This document shows positions 32,026-43,244 of a stretch of 64,000 bases of DNA, piece after piece. The position numbers and the translations under genes were made by a program. The stretch spans positions 1-64,000 of the forward strand of contig NW_020312020.1 of assembly GCF_003144115.1 (NCBI RefSeq), in the 5' to 3' direction. Numbering within the stretch: the first letter of the stretch is position 1; the number at the start of each line of letters is the position of its first letter. Origin of the DNA: Tilletiopsis washingtonensis (Eukaryota > Basidiomycota > Exobasidiomycetes > Entylomatales). Below the pieces are notes generated by a model. It was not told the DNA's origin. It searched no databases and saw only the letters and a program-made list of their open reading frames with translations.

Positions 32026-33403
32026 TCACTTGTCGTCGCCGAAGCTGCGGCTGGCGTCGTCGTACACGTCGTCGTCCGACGGCAGGCGGCCGGTGCCCGT
32101 CGTCTCGAGACTCTTGTTCTGCTCGGCGCCGAGCGAGTACGGGTGCGTGCCGGTGGGCGTGTTGGTGCCCGTGTAGGCGCCGCGCTCGTCGATCTTCTCG
32201 CCGTGCGCGTGCGAGATGTGCGGCAGCATGGCGAGCGCCGGCGGGTCCTCGTAGCGCTCCTCGATCGTGGTGATCTGGATGCCGCCCTCGAGATCCGCGT
32301 TGCCGCCGCCGCGCGAGAGTGTCTGGCCGACGCCGATCTCGCGGCCGCCGGCGGCGCTCTTGCCCTGCCGGAAGAAGGACGCCGTGCGCGAGGCGGCCTG
32401 CTCGCGCTCCGAGTCGCCCGAGGCCGTGGCGTTGAAGCGGCTGTGGCGTCCGCGGGCCGAGCTGGTGAAGTGCACGTTGCCGCCGCCGTCCTCCTTGTGC
32501 ATGCCGGCGCCGACGCCGTTGGCGCCGTTGCTGCTCGAGCCCATCGTGTAGCGCTGGCGGTCCTGGTAGACGGCGCGCGCATTGAGCGTCGAGAGCAGCG
32601 AGTTGACGTAGAGCTTAGCGAGCGGCAGGTTGAAGAGCAGGTGCGCCGTCGTCGTGCTGGCGCAGAAGAGGATGAGGTCGATGGCGGCGACGGAGGCGGT
32701 GAGCAGGCCCGTCTGCAGCGTCAGCCGGATGAGCTTGCTGATCACGTCGTCCGTCTGCGTGAAGCCGGTGCGCGACTTGTTCAGCGTCATGATCAGGCCC
32801 GTCGTGATGATGCCGTCGGCGACGGCGGCGCACGCCAGCCAGATGATGACGGCCACCTGGAACTTCTGGAACTTGGCAAACTCGCGCACGATCTCGACGC
32901 CGATCGTCGTGCCGATGGCCGCGAGCATGCTGAGCCCGCCGGTGAGCATGATGATGCCCGGCACCCACGGCGAGCGCGTGAGCTTCCAGATGCGCCACGC
33001 GAAGAAGCTCTGCGCCATGAGCGCGATGATCGACGTGAGGATCGGGTCGGCGCTGAACGTGTGCGTGGCGCGCGAGGCGAATGCGATGTCGCCGAAGTGC
33101 GTGACGAGGTAGGCGTACACGAAGTGGCAGCACAGCGCCGTGTGCAGCGTGTCGGCGAGGATGAGCACGCCGCTGCAGAGGAGAGAGGATCAGCTGCTGC
33201 GTGCGCGGGGCGCCGGTGGCACACCCGCGGCACACTCACATGAAGGCGCGCATGGCCCGCTTGTCGTTGGGAAAGTTGATAAAGTAGAGGTACGTCTGCA
33301 CGACACTGAAGCCGTACAGCCAGACGTTGAAGAAGACGCCGAGCAGGATGAAGCCGAGCGAGTAGTCCATCGCATGGCCCGTGTTGAAGTCGACGACGGC
33401 CAT
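32026..33403 (-). CDS. DUF6534-type seven-TM membrane protein
   Basis: About 435 aa in two exons. Exon 1 encodes MAVVDFNTGHAMDYSLGFIL and a first TM segment with VWLYGFSVVQTYLYFINFP. After an intron of about 67 nt come HTALCCHFVYAYLVTHFG, IIALMAQSFFAWRIWKL, further hydrophobic segments (GIIMLTGGLSMLAAIG, VIIWLACAAVADGIITTGLI, LLTASVAAIDLILFC) and FNLPLAKLYVNSLLSTLNAR. The cytosolic tail (about 170 residues) is Ser/Gly-rich. The LYG..VQ.Y.Y pattern and SLLSTLNAR ending of the core are typical of DUF6534, a family expanded in basidiomycetes. Its function is not known; a receptor-like role has been suggested only from topology. A TATA box lies upstream. Confidence 0.85.
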
Positions 33404-36400
33404 GCTGGGCAGCGGCGGGGCGGGAGCGGAGGGGGAACGGCAGAGGGCGGCGGCGGCGGGGCCGGGTGGGAGCGGTGCGCAGCGGAGGTCCGTGTAGAGG
33501 CCGAGACGGAGGAGGAGGAGAGACGGGGCCGCGACCGGGAGGGATCCACGAGAAGGAGGAGGCGGAGGAGGGAGACGACGGAGGTGAGGGAAGCGCGACT
33601 GACGGGCCGGCCGGAGAGGGGCTTTATACGAGACGCGAGGTGGTGGCCGGAACGACGGAGCGGCAGACGCGACCGAGCAGAGAGGAGGGGCGCTCTGGCC
33701 GCACCCCGGCGAGCAGCAGACGGCAGACGCAGCATCAGCAGCAGGCAGCGGAGCGGGCGCTGGTTCAATTGCACGCGACGCGCACCCGCCCCGACTGCCG
33801 GCAGCGGGCGTGGGAGGGCCGCTGCGCCAGCCGCCAGCGCAGCGCGAGCCGCTCGAGCAAAGTCGAGCGGGCGAGCGGCGGGCTTGCTCGGTGCTGCAGG
33901 CTGCTGCAGCAAGCAGCATCAGACGCAGCAAGCCCGGATGAGCTGCGGCACTCGGCCCAGCCGGTGGGCACCCGAGGGCGGCCGCCGGGCGCGAGGCGGG
34001 TGCTGCGCGGCGGCTGCACGCGCGCCAACCTCCGCTCCGAGGGCCCTTGCAGCATGACATGCACCTCGCGCTTGCCGCCGCCGCGGCCGCGCTTCCTTAA
34101 TTTTGCCCACTCCCGCCGCAGCGGCCACCCGCAGGACCGCGGCCTGCGGACGACGACCGCCCTGCACCCGCCCGCCCTGCCGCCGTCGCCGCACGGCCGC
34201 GCATCCTCCGAAGCCTGCAGGGCGCATTGATTCGCCGCGGAGGAAGCCGGCTTTGCTGCGAAGGCCAGCAGCCCCAGGGAAGCAGGCTGCACCGCCAGCA
34301 CAGATGCAGCGGTGAGGCGCAAGACTGCTCAGTGAGGTGCCGCGGAACAGGCGAGGCAGAGTCTCGGACGTGCCGGCGTCGCCTGCCAGCCGCTGCAGCG
34401 CCGGCGCTTGCGGTGCCCGACCGCTCGCGTCGCCGCGCCGCGCCGCGTGGCGAGCGGCTGGGCGCGCCTGCTCATCGCCGCCATTCAGCCTCGCATGCTG
34501 CCCGCAGCGGCCGGCGCCCCGGATCCCGCTCGCAGATGCCACCGTGTGGTGCAGCAGGGCGCTGCGATGCAACTCGACGAGCACGCGCGCCGAGACGCGA
34601 CCTGCGAGCGAGACCGCAGCAGGCAGCACAGCTGGATCGGAGGCCGGGCCGCCGGCGGAGCGTGGGCGTGGCATGAGGCGACGCGGCGCGGGCGCTGCCG
34701 CTGCGCCGCGTCGACGCCGACCTCACCTGCGCAGGTCTCGCATGACGGCTCGCATGCCCAGCGACGCAGGCTGCTGCGTTTCTTTCCGGCGCCCGACGGC
34801 AGCGCAGCGTGTGCGCTCTCGGCGGCGTCCGCATCGGCAAGGGGCCTGCTCGGCGGCGTGGGAAGCGCTGCACCGGCGCAGCGTGGCTGCCCCCTCCTGT
34901 CACGCATCCCTCAGACGTCTGCCCCTGCCGGCAGCGTCGCAGACGCCACTTGCACTGCGCTAGTGCTAGCGTGCCCTCGCATGGCGTGTGGCGATCGCTT
35001 GCGGTGCGCGTCCAAGCCGCTGGGCCCCCTCGGCGGAAGAGCTCCCCGCCATTCGCCTTTCGCTGCCGGTGGGCAACGCCTTCCTGCTGGCGCGGCTGCT
35101 GCTGATGCGCACCCCTGGAGCCCGCAGCGACTGGGTGCTCCTGCGCCATAGTTCAGTTGCAGCGCTGCGTCCTTTCGCGCGGCGCTCCAACGCGGCAGCA
35201 GAGGTCTGAGCTGCGTGTATTCAACGTTGTCGCGCATGCACATGAATCAAGGAAGCGCACGCGCTGCTGGCCGGCGCATCAGGTTCCAGGCTCTCTGAGC
35301 GGCTGCTCTCGCGCTGCAGGCACAGCAGCACAGGTTCACGCTCCGCCGCGAGCATGATTCGCCGTGGCAGCGCAGAGCTTGCGGCATCGGGCCTGGTGCC
35401 GGGCGCGCGCGCGGCGATCTCACCTCTCCTCCTCCATCCTTCACTGTTCATGCCGACGCCGACGTCGCATCGCATCCGTCAAGCCGTGATCCCGCTGTGC
35501 ATGCTCGCGCAAGGGTCCTTCCGCTTGGCGCCGGGGTTGAGAGCCACAGTCCATTCGCCACGCTCTCGCTGTACACAGCGTGGCCTGGCACGTCTCTGTC
35601 CGAGCGGCGACTCTCGAGGAGAGAACTGCTTGCCAGACCTCGAGCGCAGCTCGACGGCCGCTGGCCATGTCTGCTGCCTTGCGGCCCCCGCGCATGTGAA
35701 TGTGGGGCTAGAGGGACGAGTGTCGCCGGCGCTGACAGGACCTGGCCTCCGGAAGGACATCTCAGAGGCCACTCTGCTGCTCACCGCATGGATCAGTGCG
35801 CGGGAGACTCATGCTGCCGTGACAGCAGCGCCAAGTCCTGCTCGCCATGGGCTCCCCGCTGCATGCGCAGGCTGTCTATCGGCCGTTAGAGAGCCGCCAC
35901 GCGTGCACGCTGGCTCGGCTGGCAGAGTAGCCGCATGCCGAGCGTGCTCGCTTTGCGGCACTCTTGCCCTGCGCACACCATCTTCCCGTGAGAGCTCGCA
36001 GCGTCGGGCGCGCGCTGCCGCTGAGCGCTGCCAGGGGCCGGCCTCGAGCAGGTTGCTACACGCTCCCGGCATGCGGCTGCGGGCTCGCGTGCTGCTCCAG
36101 CTGCTGCACGGGCAACGGCTTCCACGCGGTCGACCGTCCACGGATGCGGCCAGCGACCGATGCTGCATCTGCACGCTGGCAGGTGCAGGTGCAGAAGGCT
36201 CGACAGCCAGCCGTTCAGCCGGCGCGGCATCGACGCCTCCAGCGCGCAGTTGCAGAACCAAGCTAGCAGACCGCGCCATTGGCCTGAGAGCAAAAGTCGG
36301 GCTGCAGCAGGCCCCGTCCGGAAAGACGCCGCAGCCCCAGGGGCAGGCAGCAAGTCTGGCACCAGCGATCCCGTCTGATCTCGGGTGCCGTCGCAGCACA

Positions 36401-37382
36401 ACGCCGAGTGCGGGGCGTGCAGGTTGCCGACAGTGCGGTACTCGGACTGCGCTCTGGCGAGCGACCTGCGAGCTGCAGGGTGCAAAGCCGCTGGAGCCGC
36501 TGGAGCCACGTCCTGCCGCGCTGCTGCCCGCTCGTGCGAGCACCCGCTTAGCGTGGACGTCGCTCATGGCTGCAGTGCTGGGAACACGCTGAGAGCAACT
36601 TATCATCAGCGACGCCAGCGCCAAGCTAGTGTCTGGCGTCGTATGAGAGGCCTGCCACGGTCGCTGTCGGCTGAGCCCAAGTAGATGGTGTGTGCTGTGC
36701 TCGCGACGCCGCGGTCAGTGCCACCAGCATGCAGGCCTGCTCCCTGCTTCCTGCGTCCGGGCAGGCCAGGCGGACCTTGCAGCAGCAGCACACGCCTGTG
36801 GCCCCTGCGCTAACTTCTTCCGGACACTCTAGCCGCCGGCGCAGGAGATACTGTGGGTCTGGCTGGCGCCTGGGGCCGAGCGCTGCCCAGCGGCAGCTGC
36901 AGCATGCGGAGGCTGGCCTGCGGGTTCAGATGGGCGCCGAGCGCGCCGCGTTCGGCTTGCCACGCTGCGCCTTGTGAAGAAGCAATGACGCTCGGCACAG
37001 CACAGACAGCTGCGGCCGTCGTAGGAGACAGCACTGCCGAGCCTTGGCTCGCTGTGCGCAGTACTGAGCTCTCTGGGACCGCACTTGCTGAGCCCGCCTC
37101 GCGGAGTGTCTCTACACTGGGCGTGCCCACGTTCGCAGGCCGACGACAGTGACAAGCAGCGACTGAGGTCCCGGTGCAGCATCGTGGCAGGACACATCTG
37201 CACATCATCGGTCTGCTGATAGGCATGTGAAGGATGCGAGGTGCATTGAATCGAACGCGGCACAGGGGAGGCTGCCCAAAGCTGCCGCACAGGCTGGCAT
37301 AGGCGGTATCGAGGTGACGGAATACGATGTAAGGCGCTGAGAGAGCAGTGGAACGAGAGGCGCCGGGATTTCCCTCTTGCGC
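33404..37382. other. Gene-free GC-rich stretch, 4.0 kb
   Basis: Upstream of the DUF6534 gene and downstream of the CUE-like gene, both on the minus strand. It starts with a purine-rich run (about 33504-33595, pyrimidine-rich on the gene strand) and a TATA box, consistent with the DUF6534 promoter. The remaining 3.7 kb has only Ala/Arg/Cys-rich shadow frames, no domain, and no splice-joinable exon series that I could find. It may hold a non-coding transcript or long regulatory DNA. Confidence 0.5.
33623..33628 (-). promoter_or_regulatory. TATA box (TATAAA) of the DUF6534 gene
   Basis: TATAAA on the minus strand about 220 nt upstream of the start codon at 33403. Between it and the start lies a long CT-rich tract on the gene strand, the common fungal order TATA, CT-block, start. 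TATA words are rare in this GC-rich window, which raises the weight of this one. Confidence 0.5.
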
Positions 37383-40300
37383 TCAAGCCCGCCGGAGCTT
37401 GCCGCGCGCTTGGTCCTGAGTGAGATGAGTGTCAGACAGCAGTGTCGCGTGGCCAGCTCGACGTGCTCACCTGGAGATAGTCTCCGATCGCAGCAAGGTC
37501 ATTGCCGCCTGCTTTGCGGAGATACACGGCGAGTGTGGCGCGATCGGCATCGGGCAGTACATCCTCGAGCTTCTCGAGCGTCTGCTCGAATTGCGCCTCC
37601 TTGTCAGAGCGGTTGCTGCCGACGCTGCTCATCGTCGCAAAGCTGCCTTTGCGCGGGCTGAGCGTGTGGCTGCCGACTTCGCCGCCCTCGCCGGCGGGCG
37701 GAGCCAGCATTGTTGGCGAAAAGCCTCCAGAACCAAGGAGCGGGCTGCGCTCGCGCACCGAGCCGTATGAGAAGGAGCTGCGGGCGACGCCGTTGCCTGT
37801 GCCTCCGGGCGACACCTGCGGTGGCGTGCTGCCCGATCCGCTCGAAAGCGCCGGAGAGGCCAGCAGACCGGATGCGAGAGACGGCGAGCGGTTCGGCCCC
37901 GGCGCGCGCGGCTGGCCATCGCGATAGTCCGACACTCCGGCAGGCGTGCCCGCGAGCGTCGTGCTGCTGCGCTGTCCCTGCGGCACAGCGTAGATGCCGC
38001 CCGTCGCCGAAAGGCCGTAGTAGGTGCCTCGCGCCTCGCCGGCGCCAAGGCCGGACCGTCCGCTGCTGAACGAGTTCAGCGAGGGGCGCGATGACGACTG
38101 GGACACGACGTCCGTCGAGTTGCTTCTCGAACTCGGCGCGCGGGGCCCCAGCGGACCGCGCCCGAAGATGGTGCGAGCCGGTGGCGGCGGCGGCGGCGCA
38201 TTCTCATCGGCCAGCGACATGGCGGGCGCGGGCGTGGGGCTCGAGGACAGGGCAAGTGCGGCGTTGCTGGGAGACCGGGTGATGTCGACTGGCTGCGGCG
38301 CGTGCCCGGACGATGGGCTCATGGGGCTGGAAATTGTGCGTGCGAGCGTGGCGCGCATCCCGCGCGGGCCGCTCGCGGTGCTGGCAGTGGGCGAGGAGGC
38401 CGTCGTGCTCGTGACGCTGAGCGAGCCAGTGCCGGGCGTTCTCCGGCTGCCTTTGCGGCTGAGGGCGCTGAAAAACGCACCGGTTCGCGCGGTCGGAGGT
38501 CCAGCTCCGGGCATGCGGCCATTAGTCGGCGAAGAGCTGGGCGCCGACGACTCCTCAGTGGCCGTGTCCGAGCTGGACTGCGTGCGCGTGCGGTCCATCA
38601 GGGTCCAGCTCGAGTCGTTCTGAGGAGCCAGACCGAGGGCTGAAGTCTCGTCGCCGCGCAGCTGGCCGGGAAGCAAGGCCGGGTATGGAATGTTGGGCGG
38701 GATCATCGATGGCGGACTCTCTGGGATGCCAGCCTCACGCACAGCCGTCAACTCCTTGGCGCGGCCGCCGTCACCTCGCATGGGAAAGGTCGCATCGCTG
38801 CGCACGCTTGCGGCGTACACAGAGGAGTCTGTCGTGTCGCGCGCGTGCAAGCCGGGGATGCCGCGCAGCTTGTTGGCTGCGTTCCGTGATGCTCCCATCG
38901 CGCCGCGGGCCGCTTGCGCCTGAGCGGGCCGCTGCACGATCGAGAGCCAGACCTCCAGGCCCGTCGAGATCCCTGCAAGATCGTTGGCGAACTCGGCATA
39001 CGCCCGCGCACGCTCCCACGGCGCGAGCTTGCGCTTCTCGATGATCGGAGTCGGGTCAAACGTGGTCGGCCATGCAGACGTGCGCCCAAAGACGGGCAGG
39101 CGCGCGACGCGTGTCGGCGCAGCGGCGCCCGTTGGCCGCGGAGTCGCCTGGGTGATCGATCTGGATGCCGCATGAGACTTTGTCGGCGCGGGCTTGTCGG
39201 CGGAAGGCGAGGCGGGTGCGGCCTGATTGACGTCAAAGGGATGCCGAGGCAACGCAGGCAGCGGCGCCTGCGACGTGCTCGTCGCGCTCGACGGCGTCAT
39301 GAACTCGACTGCAGAGTCAAATGACTTTGCGCTGGCTGCAGCACTGGCAAAGGACGGCGCAGCTGAGCCCGCGCGAGTCATGTCGAGCGCTTGCGGCACC
39401 TTGGCAGTGCCACTGTCTACCGAGGGCAAAGAAGGCGTGACAGCAGCATCAAGGTCTTCGCCATCGCTCGGGCCGTGCGGCGCCATGGCGGTGCTGGCGT
39501 CGGTGATCGTGCTGCCGAAGCTGAGATCGTCGAGCGCATCGCCGACGGCAGCCTGCAAGTCTTCCATCGTGATGCGGCTCCGAAGCACGCTGTCAGGTGC
39601 GGCAACGCCATCGCTCGCTACTGGCGCAGCTTCGTCGCCAACCGAGGGAGAGACTTGGCCGAATCGACGCGCATTTGTTTGCGCGTTCGGGAAGTACGAC
39701 GCAGCAGCAGAGGGCGTCGTCTGTACGCTCGTGTTGGCTGCAGCCTCGCCCTCGGGACTGCGCACAGTCTGCGCCAGCTGACGGCTATGCCGCCGGTGGA
39801 CGTCTGCATCGCTCGAGCCATCAATCGGCGACGTCGATTGTCCAGCAGCCTCCACGTCGGGGGCGACGACAGCATCGGGCGGATTGCTCTGCACGCTGTA
39901 TTCGCTCATGCTGCGGTCGCTCGGAGAGCTTGGGCGCAAGAGTGGCTCGTGTGCATCTGTCGTCGGGTCAGGGGCGGCGGACAGAGACGTCGAGGCGCTG
40001 GGGCCGTGGCGTTTGGGGTCCCGCACAGGGCGATCCAGGCTTCTGCGCGCAGACGGGATGCTACTGGGCGTCTTGCGCTCTTCCGGCGATGCGGAGGCCG
40101 GCACAGGCTGGCTCTCCGATGCAAGGCGGCGCAGTTTGCGCTCCTTCGCAAGGGCACGCGCTTCCTTGAGCGTGCGCGGCCGGTTGGGATCTGCGTCGGC
40201 GGCTTCGGCAGCGAGCTGCGCCTCGAGCGCGGCCTCTTTGGACGGCGACACGGACATTGGCTCGCTCTGCAGGATCGAGTCGCCGGTCTGGTCGCCGGCG

Positions 40301-41910
40301 AAGTCGCCGTCAGCAGGCGCGTCGACGGCAGCAGCGCGCCCGAGCGCGAAGCTCGCCTTGACGGGCGAAGCGGGGGCTCGAGGCGCGCTGGACTTGATCG
40401 GAGAGGCGGCGGCATCCACGCTCGATCCGAACGTAGCCTTTGTCGGCGAGACGGACAGAGCTCTGGCGCTCGACTTTCGCGGCGAAGGTGGCCGTGCCGC
40501 TCTTGCGAGAACAAGCGGCGCCACGGGCGGCACCGCCGCGGCGGATTCGGCCGGCAGCGACGCGATGGAGCTGGAAGCATGAAGTCTGCTGCGCGGCCGG
40601 CTGTCGAGCTCGACCTCAGACCAGTCGCCCTCGCCGCCATAGTCGCTCTCGCTGCTCAGATGTGAGGGCGGCCCACTGGTCACCACCCGGCTGTCCACCG
40701 ACAAGAGCGGGAGCGCACGAGACGCAGAGTCGGAGCGGGGCATTGCTTGCACGCTCTCTGGCGGGACACTTGAGCCGAAGCTGCTGACCCGGCTAGGGAC
40801 CGCGGGCTGCGAGAGCGCTGCCTCGAAGCGATCAGTCGAGTCGCGCGGCGGCGATGAGGGCGCACGAACTGCACCAGACACCCGCGCAACCGTCCTGAAG
40901 CTCTGCGACTCGGGCGTCTCGTGTGCAGCGCTGGGCGGCAGCGCCTTGTATTTGGCAAGCGGTGTCTGACCAGGCTCGACTGGCTCAGAGCTGCTCGCCC
41001 GAGAGCCAGTCGAGCCCATACTCAGGTCGGCGATGGCGGCCGAGAGGCGGTCGCGGCCGCGGTCTGCCGCCGCTTCCTCCTCGCGCCCGTCCGGGCCGCT
41101 GATGCCGAGGCCCGACGCACTCGCCGACAGCGCCCCGGCGCTCGACGCGATCTCGTCGTACATGCTGTCGTCACTCACGTCGGTGGGCGAGAGACTGTCG
41201 ACCCGTCGCGGCAGGTGCGGCATGCCCGGCTCGACGGAGTGCGGCGCGCGGCGATCCTGCAGCAAGACGCCGTGGCTCTGGTCTTCGCGCTCCGGTGCAG
41301 TGTCGGACACGGATGCAAGCAGAGCGCCGTGCGCGCTGTCGACGGTGCCGCCGCTGCGCGTGCGCATGCGCTCGCGCCCGACGCCGGCCCAGAGGTCGCT
41401 GGAGCGGCGCGAGAGACGGCCCTCACCGGCAAAGTGCGCGGGCGACGAGCCGGCGGGCGAGTGGGTGCGCGGCGTGATGGGCGTCAGAGGGTTGCCCGAG
41501 TACTGGCCATCATCGAAGATCGACGAGTGCTCGAGGGCGGCGCTGCGCGGCGTGCGCACGGCCGCAGCGGCAGCAGAGAGCGGCGTCTGCGGCAGCGCGG
41601 GGCCTGCACTGCTCGCGGCGGGCGACTGCGGATACGCGGCGGCGCGTGAGGCCACAGAGACGCCAGGCGAGGCCGTCGGCGCAGCAGGCGTGCGCGGTGG
41701 GAAGGCGTGCAGCGGTGCGTGCTGCGGCGAGTGGTGGTGCGAGAGGGAGCGCGCGTGGGATGGCGGCGCGGCGAGGGGAGCGGCCGCCGATGCCGCCGCA
41801 CTACTCAAGCCGCTGCCGGCCGAGAGCAGCGCCGCGGCGCTGGCGTGGCGGCTGTGCGCAAAGGCAGAGCGGCCGAGCGACGGATGCTCCTCATTTGGCG
41901 GGGGCGTCAT
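37383..41910 (-). CDS. Large Ser/Ala-rich protein with C-terminal CUE/UBA-like domain
   Basis: About 1490 aa. Exon 1 is open from the ATG at 41910 (MTPPPNEEHPSLG) to an intron at 37416-37470; the last exon adds DQARGKLRRA and a stop. If the intron is not removed the protein ends a few residues later at 37432. Most of the sequence is disordered Ser/Pro/Ala. Two ordered blocks stand out: TTFDPTPIIEKRKLAPWER running into RAYAEFANDLAGISTGLEVW (about residues 950-990), and a C-terminal KEAQFEQTLEKLEDVLP / ADRATLAVYLRKAGGNDLAA block, which has the three-helix spacing of CUE/UBA ubiquitin-binding domains. Phospho-type SP sites are common. A ubiquitin-linked scaffold is my inference; I do not know a named homologue. 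Confidence 0.75.
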
Positions 41911-42637
41911 TGTGCGGCGGGTGCCGTGACGGCGGTCGGGCCTCGCTCAGAGCAGCCGGTGCGCACGGCTCGCGGCGCGGCGTGCCTCGGCGTTGCGCGG
42001 CTGGCGGCTGGCGGGCGCGACAGCGTGCCAAGCACAGAGCGCTCTCGCTTGCGCGTCGCTGATAGCAACGAGACGGCTGCGTGACGAGGATGAGCAGGCC
42101 GCTAGCTGGCCAATGGAGGTGTGATGGTGGTGGGTGCAGCACATGCTCCGATGCCGCAGCGGCATCCTGGCCAGAAGGCGGCGTGCGGCTGCCTCGCTCC
42201 CGCGCGCTCTGATCCCGCTCGGATGCGCCATCCCCGCGCCGCAGAGCGTGGGAGCACCGCGCGGAGGGCGCCCCCGCATGCGGCGCAGCGAGCTGCTCGC
42301 GCTGTGCGCCGCCAGCCACCTCTTACGTCTGCCCTGGCCTGCACAAAGGCAGCATCGTATCGATCTGTACTGCTGCTGCCCATGCGTGCTCTAGGCGAGC
42401 TGTCGCGGATCCAGTCGGCGCGGCATCGCAGCACGGCAGGAAGGCGATTGCGCGCGCGGAGGCCTCGAGCCGCGCCGTCGCGTGTGCGGCACAGCTCTCG
42501 TCGTCCACAGTGCAACAGTGGGCACATCATGCTGCATCGGTGAGAGCCGAGCATCGTGCGTGCAGAGTCGGTGAGGTGCGCTGCGCAGGCGGTGGAGCCA
42601 AAACGCACGCGGGAGGAGCGCAAAAGGACGAAATGCA
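41911..42637. other. Intergenic: promoter of the CUE-like gene
   Basis: A 0.7-kb CpG-rich upstream region of the large minus-strand gene, running to the 3' side of the tRNA gene. No TATA box, repeat or additional gene seen. Confidence 0.45.
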
Positions 42638-42642
42638 AAAAG
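42638..42642 (-). terminator. RNA polymerase III terminator (T5)
   Basis: On the transcribed minus strand the tRNA 3' end is followed after 11 bases by TTTTT, the usual Pol III stop signal. Confidence 0.75.
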
Positions 42643-42653
42643 AGAGGCATAGT

Positions 42654-42753
42654 GTCACGGCCGGGAATCGAACCCGGATCTCGACGGAGCGTCGAATCGA
42701 TGAGGTTCAAAGAAGCCACAACGACGTGTACTGGCCATTATACTACCATGACC
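42654..42753 (-). tRNA. tRNA-His(GTG): tRNA-His (GTG) with a 28-nt intron
   Basis: A 100-nt gene. Acceptor GTCATGG pairs with CCGTGAC, followed by A73. The D arm GTATAATGGCCAGTAC is almost identical to that of yeast tRNA-His. The anticodon loop is TTGTGGC with anticodon GTG, and the T arm is CCGGG-TTCGATT-CCCGG. The variable loop of four bases also matches yeast. Twenty-eight bases after position 37 do not fit a mature tRNA and form an intron at the canonical site, leaving 72 nt. A-box and B-box sequences are present. The anticodon stem has a T29-T41 mismatch once the intron is removed; see the findings. Confidence 0.88.
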
Positions 42754-42840
42754 TCATATTGAGCGGCGCTGCCCATGTGATACATGAACCATCAGCAGCT
42801 GCACAGGCGATCTCACTGGCGCTCCTGGCTCTGGCAGCGC

Positions 42841-43020
42841 AGCAATAGAGGCGGAGTCTGGCAGACAGCTGCCTCTCCCTGATCATGCTGCTCTACGGCA
42901 CCTGTCTCCAGTTGCCATGCTGCCAGTGCTGGACGGCAGCCCTTCCTGCCAGTGCTGGACAGCAGCTTGCTTGCTCCCCTGGTCTGGCACAGACTGCTGG
43001 TGCGCCCCTTGAGGCACTCT
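42841..43020. other. CpG-poor island with a 26-bp tandem repeat beside the tRNA
   Basis: About 180 bases with only four CpG by my count, in a region where about 20 would be expected at this GC. TG and CA steps are common, as in the subtelomere. It contains two near-identical 21-base copies (42920-42940 and 42946-42966, core TGCCAGTGCTGGAC, one mismatch), spaced 26 bp. It may be the eroded remnant of an element that inserted upstream of a tRNA gene. Confidence 0.55.
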
Positions 43021-43244
43021 CCTGCGCATCCGCCGCAGCACAGAGCCTCATGCTTCCTTGAGCGCGCAGCCCTTTGGCTCAGGCCATGCACTGCATAATC
43101 CAGGGCCACGGGCCACCTCTGCCGAACTCACGCCTTCTACTCCGTACGACCACAGTGACGCTACGCCCCGACGCTCACTTCACGCCATCGCTACAGCGAA
43201 GACGGCTCTCCAACGCGCTCGCGGTCACATCATACATTGCCACG

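Noticed and set aside
35354-36592. A 412-codon plus-strand frame in the 4-kb gap
   Set aside because: The translation is Cys/Arg/Ala-rich with no domain, and equally long frames lie opposite it. It behaves as GC-rich background.
39391-40665. A 424-codon plus-strand frame opposite the CUE-like gene
   Set aside because: Antisense shadow of a long Ser/Ala-rich exon.
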